A stretch of DNA of 7,626 bases from Candidatus Scatomorpha stercoravium (GCA_018716005.1 DVKN01000095.1:1-7626); one strand, 5' to 3'; shown: positions 1 to 6,262, counted from the stretch's first letter. Made by a program: numbers and translations. Notes: generated by a model not told the origin, from the letters alone.

Positions 1-713
1 AGCAGGGCGTCGGAGATGCCGGTGTAGCCGAGAAGGTAGGGCATCTCGAAGTCGACGCCGAACTTCTCGATGGTCTGCGAGAGCAGGTTCTCGCCGTTCC
101 GGGAGCCGCGCGCCTTGCCGATGACGGCCACCTCGCCGTCGCGGATGGCGACGACCGGCTTTATGGACAGCACCGTCCCGGCGAAGGCCGCCGTGCCGGA
201 GATGCGCCCGCCGCGCTTGAGGTATTCGAGCGTGTCCAGGAGCGCCATGAGGCATATCCGGCCGCGCGCGGCCTCGCACTCGTCGGCTATCTCGTCCATC
301 GTGCGCCCGCCCGCGGCGAGGCGGTAGGCGTAGCGCGCCAGTATCTGCGCGCCCAGCGCCACGCTCAGCGTGTCCACGACGCGCACGCGGCCGGGATAGT
401 CCGCCGCCGCGATGACGGCGCTCTGATAGGTGCCGGAGAGCTTGCTCGAGAGCGTCATGCAGACGACGTCGTCGCCCGCCGCCGTCAAGCTCTCGAAGCG
501 CTCGGCGAAGTCCGCCGGCGAGGCCTGGCTCGTCGTCGGCAGCTCGCTGCTCTCGATGAGCCGCTCGTAGAAGCCCTCGGGCGTGATGTCCACGCCGTCG
601 ACGAGCTCCTCCCCGCCGAAATTCACGTGCAGCCTCACGACCTCGATGCCCGTGAGCGCGAGCTGCTCGTCCGTAAAGTCAAAGGTGGAGTCCACCAGTA
701 TGCGTACAGCCAT
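1..713 (-). CDS. DegV family protein (fatty-acid-binding, FakB-like), 3' end cut by window edge
   Basis: The first 237 residues are visible; the family is usually about 280, so roughly 45 C-terminal residues lie outside the window. Seen: the N-terminal DST motif (residues 8-10), PTTSQASP (59-66), the LSSKLSGTYQSA block (88-99), TLEYLKRGGRIS (161-172), IKPVVAIRDGEV (184-195) and KARG (200-203). Together these are diagnostic of DegV proteins. Known of the family: a fatty acid is buried between two alpha/beta domains, and some members (FakB) present it to the fatty acid kinase FakA. The conserved Thr of the PTTS block and the Arg of GGRI sit near the carboxylate. The start ATG at 711-713 is preceded by AAAGGG (725-730), about 11 nt upstream. 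No in-frame stop occurs down to base 1. The gene is divergent from a MarR regulator, with operators between them. No FakA gene is in the window, so a role in fatty acid kinase is inference. The family call is firm; the ligand is not. Confidence 0.93.
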   Translation of the reverse strand, partial: MAVRILVDSTFDFTDEQLALTGIEVVRLHVNFGGEELVDGVDITPEGFYERLIESSELPTTSQASPADFAERFESLTAAGDDVVCMTLSSKLSGTYQSAVIAAADYPGRVRVVDTLSVALGAQILARYAYRLAAGGRTMDEIADECEAARGRICLMALLDTLEYLKRGGRISGTAAFAGTVLSIKPVVAIRDGEVAVIGKARGSRNGENLLSQTIEKFGVDFEMPYLLGYTGISDAL

Positions 714-738
714 AGTTGCAGTTGCCCTTTCACATAAA

Positions 739-754
739 TGTTGATTGCTCAACA
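739..754. promoter_or_regulatory. Putative MarR operator 1 (TTGA-N4-TCAA palindrome)
   Basis: TGTTGATTGCTCAACA has perfect 6-bp arms around TTGC and contains the core TTGA-N4-TCAA (741-752). It lies just downstream of the DegV -10 box, over the predicted transcription start (about 748). Binding there would block the DegV promoter. The same core recurs at 772-783, with centres 31 bp apart (about three helical turns, same DNA face). MarR dimers typically bind such palindromes close to their own gene. Confidence 0.6.
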
Positions 755-783
755 ACTATACGCCAAAAATGTTGACTTGTCAA
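755..783 (-). promoter_or_regulatory. Promoter of the DegV gene
   Basis: On the minus strand, TTGACA (778-783) is followed by a 17-bp spacer and TATAGT (755-760), a near-perfect housekeeping promoter. Predicted start near 748, giving a leader of about 35 nt with AAAGGG before the ATG at 713. Confidence 0.75.
772..783. promoter_or_regulatory. Putative MarR operator 2, containing both divergent -35 boxes
   Basis: TTGACTTGTCAA is a palindrome with 5-bp arms and the same TTGA-N4-TCAA core as the site at 741-752. Its left half is the plus-strand -35 box (TTGACT) and its right half is the minus-strand -35 box (TTGACA on the complement). A repressor bound here would cover both promoters. Part of the symmetry could simply reflect two facing -35 boxes. 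The second copy at 739-754, which is not a -35 box, is what supports an operator. Confidence 0.55.
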
Positions 784-800
784 TATTATTGTTGTATTAT
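772..800 (+). promoter_or_regulatory. Promoter of the MarR-family gene
   Basis: TTGACT (772-777), a 17-bp spacer and TATTAT (795-800). The predicted start is near 807, so the mRNA would begin almost at the ribosome binding site. The -35 box is the left half of the palindrome at 772-783, which suggests autoregulation. Confidence 0.72.
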
Positions 801-806
801 TGCTGC

Positions 807-812
807 GAGGAG
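807..812 (+). promoter_or_regulatory. Ribosome binding site fixing the MarR start
   Basis: GAGGAG lies 8 nt before the GTG at 821. This spacing favours 821 over the in-frame TTG at 800 (inside the -10 box) and the GTG at 812 (overlapping the binding site). Confidence 0.7.
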
Positions 813-820
813 TGACCATC

Positions 821-1261
821 GTGAACGAGACGGAAAGATTCTACGAGTTCAGCGGGCTCGTCTCGGCGGCGTACAAGGCGCTGCGGCGGGCTCAGGAGAA
901 ATATACGCGCGAGTTCGGGCTCAGGAGCGTCCATGTGGCCTGTATGCTGCACCTGCTCGGCGCGCCCGAGGGGCTGAGCGCCACGGAGCTGAGCGAGCGC
1001 TGCGGCGTCGACCGTGCGCAGATATCCCGCGTCACGGGCGAGCTCGAGCGCGCGGGGCTCATATGCGAGGCCGTGCCTGGCGAGAAGCGCCGCTACCGCG
1101 GGCCCCTCGCCCTCACCGATACCGGGCGCGAGAAGGCCGCGCAGATGAACTCCATCGTCGCCGAGAAGCTCGCCGCGGTCTCCGCCGAGCTCAACCCCTA
1201 CGACGTGAACGTCTTCTACCGCGTGCTGCGCGCGGTCGTGGCGAAGCTCGGCGAGGTATGA
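821..1261 (+). CDS. MarR-family winged-helix transcriptional regulator
   Basis: 146 residues from a GTG start, the usual MarR length. A helical N-terminus (about 1-46) would form the dimer interface. Next come a helix-turn-helix with LSATELSERCGVDRAQISR (52-70), then VTGELERAGLI and a charged wing with GEKRRYRGPLALTDTGRE (about 87-104), and a C-terminal dimerisation helix. The LTDTGRE sequence after the wing is typical of the family. The protein binds DNA as a dimer and usually represses until a small ligand releases it. Context: it is divergent from a DegV gene, and two TTGA-N4-TCAA palindromes lie over both promoters, so repression of itself and of the DegV gene is the natural inference. 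The ligand is unknown; a fatty acid or acyl derivative is a guess from the DegV neighbour. The gene ends immediately before a terminator. Confidence 0.9.
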   Translation: MNETERFYEFSGLVSAAYKALRRAQEKYTREFGLRSVHVACMLHLLGAPEGLSATELSERCGVDRAQISRVTGELERAGLICEAVPGEKRRYRGPLALTDTGREKAAQMNSIVAEKLAAVSAELNPYDVNVFYRVLRAVVAKLGEV

Positions 1262-1297
1262 AAAAGCAGCCGCCATAAAGCGGCTGCTTTTATTTTA
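1262..1297. terminator. Bidirectional intrinsic terminator between marR and the PBP gene
   Basis: AAAAGCAGCCGC (1262-1273), loop CATAAA, GCGGCTGCTTTT (1280-1291): a perfect 12-bp stem including A/T ends. It is followed by ATTTTA on the plus strand, with five A's (1261-1265) providing the T-run on the minus strand. It starts one base after the second base of the MarR stop codon and ends two bases before the PBP stop codon, so it serves both convergent units. Confidence 0.9.
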
Positions 1298-1299
1298 TC

Positions 1300-2589
1300 T
1301 CACGCTCCCGCGGCGACGGCGGCCTGGAGCAGCGTGTTCGCGATGGGCCCCGCGTTCGTGAGGCCGCCGCCGGCGTTCTCGACTAGGACGACGAAGGCGT
1401 AGGGGTGGTTCGCGTCGTTGAGGAAGCCGGTCATCCAGGCGTGGGAGGTGCCGTCGCCGACCTCAGCGGTGCCGGTCTTCGCGGAGACGTTGAGGCCGGG
1501 GAAGGTCCACTGGCCGCCGTAGGCGTTCTGCACGTTGTAGTTCATCATCTCGGCGATGCGCGCGGCGGTGTCGGAGCCGAGGAGCTCGGTCTCGCGGTCG
1601 AGCGAGCCGTGGCCGAGGAGCGTGGGCTCGTATACGCTGCCGCCGTTCGCGACGGCGGAGACGTAGCGCACGAGGGCGTAGGGGACGACCAGGTCGTTGT
1701 ACTGGCCTATGCCGGACCAGGCGAGGCCTATCGAGCCCTCCCCAGCTTTGTCGAATTTCCCGGCGGGTATGGTTATCCCGTCGAGGCTCAGCTCCTGCGT
1801 GAAGCCGAGCTTTTCGGCGTATTCGGCGAGCGTGTCCGCGCCGAGCTCCAGGGCTATGGCCCCGAAGGCGCAGTTGCAGGAGTTCGCGAGGGCCTGCTCT
1901 ATGGTCTGAGAGCCGTGGGAGCCGGTGCAGTTGAGCACGGCCCCGCCCACGACGGCGCTGCCCTCGCACCAGAAGCTGCGCTCGAAGAGGTCGGGCATAT
2001 TCTCTATGGCCGCGGCGAGGGTCACGAGCTTGAACACGCTGCCGGGCACGAAGCTCGCGGAGAGGCATTTGTTTATGTACGTCCCGTCCGCCGGATTCCC
2101 GCTGGGGTTCGCGGGGTCGTCGGCGGGGGCGGAGACCATGCAGAGTATCTCGCCGGTCTGATAGTTCATGAGCATTACGGCCCCGTTCCGCCCGGCGAGG
2201 GCGTTATAGGCCGCGGCGTTGAGCGAGGAGTCGACCGTCAGCCGCAGCGTCTTCCCGCTCGAGGTCCCGCTCACTATGCTGTAGCCGGTGAGCCTGTCGC
2301 GGAACTGCCGGAGCGCGCCGGTGCGTATGTTCCCCATGCCGTCGCCGACGAGGTGGTAGCAGGCGAGGCGCGTCGCGGCGTCCGCGGCGTAGCTGACGGA
2401 GCCGTCCTCGGAGTCGTAGAGCACGGCGCCGCTGCGGTCGATTATCGTCCCGCCGGGCGTCCCGCCCGTGAAATATCCCGCCCAGGCCCCGCCGTCCCTG
2501 GCGAGGCGCGCGATGTATACGCCGAGGCCCGCGACGAGCAGCAGCGCTATGAGCAGCGCGGCGTTCGCGCGGCGCTTTACCTTTTTCAT
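1300..2589 (-). CDS. Class B penicillin-binding protein (PbpA/FtsI-type peptidoglycan transpeptidase)
   Basis: 429 residues. A basic N-terminus and one membrane helix (about 9-29) anchor the protein outside the membrane. A short N-terminal module follows (GGTIIDRSGAVLYDS, 46-60). The transpeptidase domain carries all three active-site motifs: SVFK with nucleophile S184 and K187, SCN (237-239), and KTG (371-373, in KTGTAE). GIGQ (293-296) is also typical. It cross-links peptidoglycan stem peptides and would be a beta-lactam target. It is shorter than many class B PBPs (about 490-700), with a reduced N-terminal domain and no PASTA repeats. Its ATG overlaps the TGA of the upstream FtsW/RodA gene (ATGA at 2586-2589), so the two should be co-translated. 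This matches the usual pairing of a SEDS polymerase with a cognate class B PBP. Whether it serves elongation, division or sporulation cannot be told. The arrangement resembles the actinobacterial rodA-pbpA order. Confidence 0.93.
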   Translation of the reverse strand: MKKVKRRANAALLIALLLVAGLGVYIARLARDGGAWAGYFTGGTPGGTIIDRSGAVLYDSEDGSVSYAADAATRLACYHLVGDGMGNIRTGALRQFRDRLTGYSIVSGTSSGKTLRLTVDSSLNAAAYNALAGRNGAVMLMNYQTGEILCMVSAPADDPANPSGNPADGTYINKCLSASFVPGSVFKLVTLAAAIENMPDLFERSFWCEGSAVVGGAVLNCTGSHGSQTIEQALANSCNCAFGAIALELGADTLAEYAEKLGFTQELSLDGITIPAGKFDKAGEGSIGLAWSGIGQYNDLVVPYALVRYVSAVANGGSVYEPTLLGHGSLDRETELLGSDTAARIAEMMNYNVQNAYGGQWTFPGLNVSAKTGTAEVGDGTSHAWMTGFLNDANHPYAFVVLVENAGGGLTNAGPIANTLLQAAVAAGA

Positions 2590-4346
2590 TGAGCGGCCTC
2601 CTTTCCGGCCCGGGGCGCGTCCCCAGGCGGGGCGTAGTCCTCCTCATGGTAGTCGTCCTCCGGCGTCTTGGGGTCACGGCTGACGACGAAGCTCGCGTCG
2701 CGGCGCGTGTCCGTCGCCTTTATGAAGGCCAGGAGCATCCAGCAGGAGACGAGGCTCGTGCCGCCCTTGGAGACGAAGGGGAAGGTGACGCCCGTGAAGG
2801 GCAGGATGTCCAGCGAGCCGAAGATGTTGAGGCCCATCTGCACCATCATCAGGCTGACGGCGGCGCAGCCGGCTATCACGTAGAAGGTGGAGCGCCCGCG
2901 CGCGGCGTTGCGCACGGCGAAGAGCGCGAGGGCTATGACGGCGAACATGGCGAGCACGGCGATAATGAGGCCGAGCTCCTCGCTGAGGACGGCGAAGACC
3001 ATGTCCGTGTCCGCGGCGGTGATGTCGACGAGGCTGCCCTCCCCCGCGCCGCGGCCGAAGAGGCCGCCCGAGGCGGCGGCGCTCATGGCGTGGGTCTGCT
3101 GGTAGCCGCTGTCCCACACGTCGTCCCAGGCGTGGCCCCAGGTCATGAAGCGCTCGGCCACATAGGGCTTGACGCTCAGCACGAGGAAGCCGGCCATCGC
3201 CGCGCCGCCCACGGCGAGGAAGATGGTCGCGAAGGAGCCGGAGCGCATGAAGGCTATGACAAGGAAGGCCGTGAAGAATACGAGCGCCGTGCCGAAGTCG
3301 CCCATGAGCGCGAGCGCGCAGACGCACACGGCGGAGAAGACGATGAAGACGAAGAGGTTGCGCCGCGCGAAGAGCCGGTCGAGCGTGGCCGCGCCGGTGT
3401 AGATGTACAGCACCTTCACGAGCTCGCTCGGCTGCACGGTGAAGCTGCCGAAGTTGAGCCAGCTGCCGGAGCCGCCGCGCACCTCGCCGAGGACGATAGT
3501 GACCGCCAGCAGGCCCATCGCGGCGAGGGCGGCGAGCCAGCGCACGGCCTTTACGCGCCGCAGGTCCCTCAGCCACCAGCCGAGGAAGAAGAAGAGCGCC
3601 ACGCCCACACAGAGGAAGAGCACCTGCCGGAACATATCGTCCGGCGTGCTCGAGGCCGCGACGGACATGCCCAGCGTGCTCAGGAAGAAGGCTATCGTCT
3701 CCGGCTCGAAGCCGGTGCGGCGCACGCTCTTCATGACGAGGAAGCAGAACCACTCGAGCACTATGAGCGCGAGGAAGGCGAGGCAGACGCTCATGAGGTG
3801 CTCGCTCGAGGCCGTGACGGTGAATTGCAGCGTCAGGAAGGCCTGGAAGAGGGTCAGTATGAGCAGCGTCACACCCGGGCCCACGAAGCGGCCGGGCGCG
3901 GTGCGGCGGCGCTCGAGCCATTCGCGCTCGGCGCGGGTGACCTCCTGGAAGACGAGCTCCTCCCCCGCGAAGTCGAGGACGTCGCCGTCGCGCACGGGGT
4001 CGAGCAGCCCGGCCTCCTCCCCGTTCACGAAGGTGCCGCCGCGGCTGCGCAGGTCGCTCACCGTCCAGTAGCCGCCGCCGTCGCGCTGCAATGAGGCGTG
4101 GACGCGCGAGACGCTCGGCGTATCGAGCACGACGTCGCAGCTGCCCGCGCGGCCGACTATGCACTCCCAGTGGTTCACGGGATGCCGCTCGCCGTTGAGG
4201 TCTACGAGGTAGGCCCAGGTCTCCGGCTCATAGCGCTCGCGGAGCATACTGCGCACGCAGCGCGAGAGCACCCACAGCGCCAGGAGCGGCAGCAGGTACT
4301 TCGTGCCCAGCATTATATATGAAGTGAGTTCAGGGATATCCGGCAT
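2586..4346 (-). CDS. FHA domain-FtsW/RodA/SpoVE (SEDS) fusion, peptidoglycan glycosyltransferase
   Basis: 586 residues. A first membrane helix (about 11-30) is followed by a cytoplasmic FHA domain (about 60-135). The FHA residues that bind phosphothreonine are present: G65-R66, S80-R81-V82-H83, and N108-G109. A SEDS membrane domain (about 155-545) follows, with WLNFGSFTVQPSELVK (296-311), GDFGTALVF (349-357), the DSGYQQ...GGLFGRGAGEG loop (412-436), TDMVFAVLSEELG (447-459) and LPFTGVTFPFVSKGGTSL (515-532). The tail from about 546 is polar and acidic. SEDS proteins polymerise lipid II into glycan strands with a partner class B PBP, here the next gene (ATGA overlap). The start is supported by GGAGGTG (4352-4358), 5 nt upstream, and a consensus promoter. 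In actinobacteria a separate FHA protein is encoded beside rodA, pbpA and Ser/Thr kinases; here FHA and SEDS are one chain. The kinase partner is not in the window. Family call firm; RodA versus FtsW/SpoVE undecided. Confidence 0.94.
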   Translation of the reverse strand: MPDIPELTSYIMLGTKYLLPLLALWVLSRCVRSMLRERYEPETWAYLVDLNGERHPVNHWECIVGRAGSCDVVLDTPSVSRVHASLQRDGGGYWTVSDLRSRGGTFVNGEEAGLLDPVRDGDVLDFAGEELVFQEVTRAEREWLERRRTAPGRFVGPGVTLLILTLFQAFLTLQFTVTASSEHLMSVCLAFLALIVLEWFCFLVMKSVRRTGFEPETIAFFLSTLGMSVAASSTPDDMFRQVLFLCVGVALFFFLGWWLRDLRRVKAVRWLAALAAMGLLAVTIVLGEVRGGSGSWLNFGSFTVQPSELVKVLYIYTGAATLDRLFARRNLFVFIVFSAVCVCALALMGDFGTALVFFTAFLVIAFMRSGSFATIFLAVGGAAMAGFLVLSVKPYVAERFMTWGHAWDDVWDSGYQQTHAMSAAASGGLFGRGAGEGSLVDITAADTDMVFAVLSEELGLIIAVLAMFAVIALALFAVRNAARGRSTFYVIAGCAAVSLMMVQMGLNIFGSLDILPFTGVTFPFVSKGGTSLVSCWMLLAFIKATDTRRDASFVVSRDPKTPEDDYHEEDYAPPGDAPRAGKEAAQ

Positions 4347-4375
4347 GGATACACCTCCATAAAATCCAGGCGGTA

Positions 4376-4404
4376 ATTATACCACCCCGCGCCCCGCTTG
4401 ACAA
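4376..4404 (-). promoter_or_regulatory. Promoter of the FHA-RodA/PBP operon
   Basis: Minus strand: TTGTCA (4399-4404), a 17-bp spacer and a perfect TATAAT (4376-4381). Predicted start near 4369, leaving a leader of about 23 nt that contains GGAGGTG. The -35 box overlaps the plus-strand -35 box of the opposite operon by five bases. Confidence 0.78.
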
Positions 4405-4426
4405 TGGACGCGATGTAAACTAAAAT
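4398..4426 (+). promoter_or_regulatory. Promoter of the NusG-II/Gx operon
   Basis: TTGACA (4398-4403), a 17-bp spacer and TAAAAT (4421-4426). Only 9 nt separate the -10 box from the ATG at 4436, so the transcript would carry a leader of about 2-4 nt. Confidence 0.72.
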
Positions 4427-4435
4427 AGTAGGGCT

Positions 4436-4798
4436 ATGGTACGTAAGACGAAATTCTGGGTCATATTGTTCTCGGCTCTGTTCGTGCTCTCGCTGGGCGC
4501 CTTCCTCATACTCTGGAGCGTCCGGGGCACGGGCGCCGTTACCGCGCGCATCTGGCTCGACGAGGAGATAGTCGAGGAGATAAACCTCTCCACCGTCGCC
4601 GTGCCCTATGAGTTCGACGTCGCCACCGAGCTCGGCACGAACCGCGTGCGCGTGGAGCACGGCGGCATCAGCGTCGTGAGCGCGGACTGCCCGGATCAGA
4701 CCTGCGTCCGCATGGGCCGGATATCCGGCTCCTTCCAGACCATCGCCTGCATACCGCACAGGCTGGTCATAGACATAGTGACGGAGGACGACGCATGA
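4436..4798 (+). CDS. NusG domain II-containing membrane-anchored protein
   Basis: 120 residues. One N-terminal membrane helix (about 7-29) precedes a small extracytoplasmic domain. That domain ends in CPDQTCVRMGRIS (85-97) and IACIPHRLVI (103-112), the signature of the NusG domain II family (a name from fold similarity, not a transcription role). C85, C90, C105 and H108 are conserved-looking and could form a disulphide or bind a ligand or metal. Known: such proteins commonly sit directly before a Gx-type membrane protein, as here (ATGA overlap at 4795-4798). From memory, a similar pair occurs in the flavin-based extracellular electron transfer loci of some Bacillota, but no other gene of such a locus is visible here. 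An in-frame TAA at 4421-4423 excludes an upstream start. ATG 4436 keeps the whole membrane helix, but it lacks a well-spaced ribosome binding site. Exact function unknown. Confidence 0.86.
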   Translation: MVRKTKFWVILFSALFVLSLGAFLILWSVRGTGAVTARIWLDEEIVEEINLSTVAVPYEFDVATELGTNRVRVEHGGISVVSADCPDQTCVRMGRISGSFQTIACIPHRLVIDIVTEDDA

Positions 4799-5316
4799 GA
4801 GCTTCGCGGCGCATCGCGCTGATAGCGGCCCTGGCCGCCGTGGCGCTGACCATATTCGTGGCGGAGAGCCAGATCCCGCCCTTCCTGCCCATACCCGGCG
4901 TCAAGCTGGGCCTCGCGAACATCGTGACCCTCGTCGCGATGGTCATACTGAACCGGCGGGACGCCCTCGCCATCCTGCTCGTCCGCCTCGTCCTCGGCGC
5001 GGCCTTCACGGGCGGCTTCTCGGCCTTCCTCTTCTCGGTCGCCGGCGGGCTCGCCGCCTACGCCGTCATGGCCGCGCTGGTGGGGCTCTTCCCGGAGAAG
5101 CTGCTCTGGGTGGTGAGCGTCTTCGCCGCCCTCGCGCACAATGCGGGGCAGATGCTCGTCGCCGTCTTCGTCACGGGCACGCCGGGCATCATGATATACA
5201 TCCTCATCCTCGCCGCCAGCGGCGTCGTGACCGGCGTCTTCACCGGCTTCGCCGCGATTTTCCTTATCCGCGCCGTGCGCAAGAGCGGCATCGCGGGGAA
5301 AAATCAGGGCAAATAA
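4795..5316 (+). CDS. Gx transporter family protein (heptaprenyl diphosphate synthase component I-like membrane protein)
   Basis: 173 residues, very hydrophobic, with about five membrane segments (roughly 7-24, 36-53, 57-92 in two parts, 103-127, 131-160). The motif PIPGVKLGLANIVTL (32-46) and the later LAHNAGQ (113-119) are characteristic of the family once named heptaprenyl diphosphate synthase component I. It is now usually viewed as a transporter-like protein related to ECF substrate-binding subunits. It has no prenyl-synthase DDxxD motif, so an enzymatic role in isoprenoid synthesis is not supported by the sequence. Its ATG overlaps the stop of the NusG-II gene, so the two are translationally coupled and probably form one complex. 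The substrate is unknown; a flavin, quinone precursor or other redox cofactor is a guess from related loci. The operon ends at the terminator 12 bases downstream. Confidence 0.88.
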   Translation: MRASRRIALIAALAAVALTIFVAESQIPPFLPIPGVKLGLANIVTLVAMVILNRRDALAILLVRLVLGAAFTGGFSAFLFSVAGGLAAYAVMAALVGLFPEKLLWVVSVFAALAHNAGQMLVAVFVTGTPGIMIYILILAASGVVTGVFTGFAAIFLIRAVRKSGIAGKNQGK

Positions 5317-5327
5317 GGCCGGAAACG

Positions 5328-5367
5328 CGGCCGCGGGAGCTCAAGCCCCCGCGGTCGTTTTATTTTT
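5328..5367 (+). terminator. Intrinsic terminator of the NusG-II/Gx operon
   Basis: CGGCCGCGGGAGC (5328-5340), loop TCAA, GCCCCCGCGGTCG (5345-5357): a 13-position stem with one G-U pair and one A/C mismatch, followed by TTTTATTTTT (5358-5367). The T-tract overlaps the last codons of the convergent AraC gene. On the minus strand only three T's follow the stem, so it is mainly a plus-strand terminator and probably weak for araC. Confidence 0.83.
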
Positions 5368-6262
5368 CCCCGCCGTTTAACCCGCGCCTGTATTCGCGCG
5401 GCGTGATATTGTAGTAGTCTCGGAAGGTCCGTGAGAAGACCGTCCCGGAGTTGAAGCCGCACTCGAGCCCAACCCTGCCGATGCTCAGGTCGGGGCGCGT
5501 AAAGAGCATGGAGGCCGCCTGCTGTACGCGGTATTTCACGACGTACTGCTTCGGCGTGACGCCGATGAGACGCTTGAAGGCCCGCTCGCACTCGCGCTCC
5601 CCCACGGCGGCGCTGGCGGCGATGTCCGCGAGCGTCACGTTCTCGGCGAAGTGCTCGTGTATGTAGGCAATCATATTCTGCACCCGCTCCGTGTCCAGAT
5701 TGCGGCGCGCCGGGCGCACGACGGTGTCCGCGTACATCTCCGCGAGGCACAGGCACAGCCGCGAGAGGCCCTCGCGGGCCGTGAACTCGTAGCCCTCCGG
5801 CTCCTCGGCCATCGCGGTGAAGAAGCGCTGCAGCGAGTCTATAACCCCCGGGTGCTCCTCCGCGCGCAGCAGCACGCCGGTGAAGGCGCGGTTCTCCATC
5901 ATCGGGCGCATATAGCGCTGCTCGAAGACGGTGTTTGCCCCGCCGCTCACGAATTCCGAGCTGAAGACGACGGAGCGCACCCTCCCGCCCTCCTCAGCCT
6001 CATAGCTGTGCAGGACGTTGCGGTTTATGGCGTAGCAATCCCCCGCCCGGACGCGGCAGCTCCCGCCCTGTATGCGGACGACGACCTCGCCCTCCACGAC
6101 GTACACGGCCTCCATCTCGCTGTGCCAGTGCCAGGGTATCACCTGCCCCGCCTGCGCCGGGAAGCTCAGCTCGTAGGCCGCGCACTCAAAGTCCGGCGTG
6201 CCGTGGAGCGTCAGCTCCCGCAGGGCCTCATTTACGTCGACGCTGCACACCTCACGCAGCAT
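5360..6262 (-). CDS. AraC-family transcriptional regulator with N-terminal cupin domain
   Basis: 300 residues, the usual length. The N-terminal cupin (about 25-105) has HWHSEME (45-51), then GEVVVRIQGGSCRVRAGDCYAINRNVLHSY as the second half of the barrel (58-87, with H85). The histidines and acid suggest a metal- or sugar-binding pocket. The C-terminal DNA-binding domain holds two helix-turn-helix units. The first is LADIAASAAVGERECERAFKR (211-231). The second is IGRVGLECGFNSGTVFSRTFRDYYNITPREYRR (261-293), the classic AraC signature. The ATG at 6260-6262 has AGGAGGG (6270-6276) 7 nt upstream, and a TATAAT promoter lies beyond. It is divergent from an MFS transporter, so activation or repression of that gene in response to its substrate is likely. 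The effector is unknown. The gene ends in TAA inside the T-tract of the opposing terminator. Confidence 0.92.
   Translation of the reverse strand: MLREVCSVDVNEALRELTLHGTPDFECAAYELSFPAQAGQVIPWHWHSEMEAVYVVEGEVVVRIQGGSCRVRAGDCYAINRNVLHSYEAEEGGRVRSVVFSSEFVSGGANTVFEQRYMRPMMENRAFTGVLLRAEEHPGVIDSLQRFFTAMAEEPEGYEFTAREGLSRLCLCLAEMYADTVVRPARRNLDTERVQNMIAYIHEHFAENVTLADIAASAAVGERECERAFKRLIGVTPKQYVVKYRVQQAASMLFTRPDLSIGRVGLECGFNSGTVFSRTFRDYYNITPREYRRGLNGGEK

Noticed and set aside
800..820. TTG at 800 or GTG at 812 as the MarR start
   Set aside because: TTG 800 uses the last base of the -10 box, upstream of the predicted transcript start. GTG 812 overlaps GAGGAG. GTG 821 has correct spacing.
745..1278. 177-codon plus-strand frame overlapping the MarR gene
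   Set aside because: It starts inside the promoter-operator region and gives an Arg/Ala-rich chain after the point where MarR begins. The MarR frame has the winged-helix motifs.
1405..2592. 395-codon open frame on the plus strand opposite the PBP gene
   Set aside because: Gly/Val/Glu/Ala-rich product with no domain. The opposite strand carries the three transpeptidase motifs.
2589..4094. Long open frame (501 codons) on the plus strand opposite the FHA-RodA gene
   Set aside because: It is antisense to a gene with clear FHA and SEDS motifs. Its product is a low-complexity Glu/Ala/His/Arg-rich chain, typical of a shadow frame in GC-rich DNA.
2674..4164. 496-codon open frame on the minus strand in a different frame from FHA-RodA
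   Set aside because: It translates to an Arg/His/Pro-rich chain without domains and overlaps the real gene on the same strand. It is a frame-shifted shadow.
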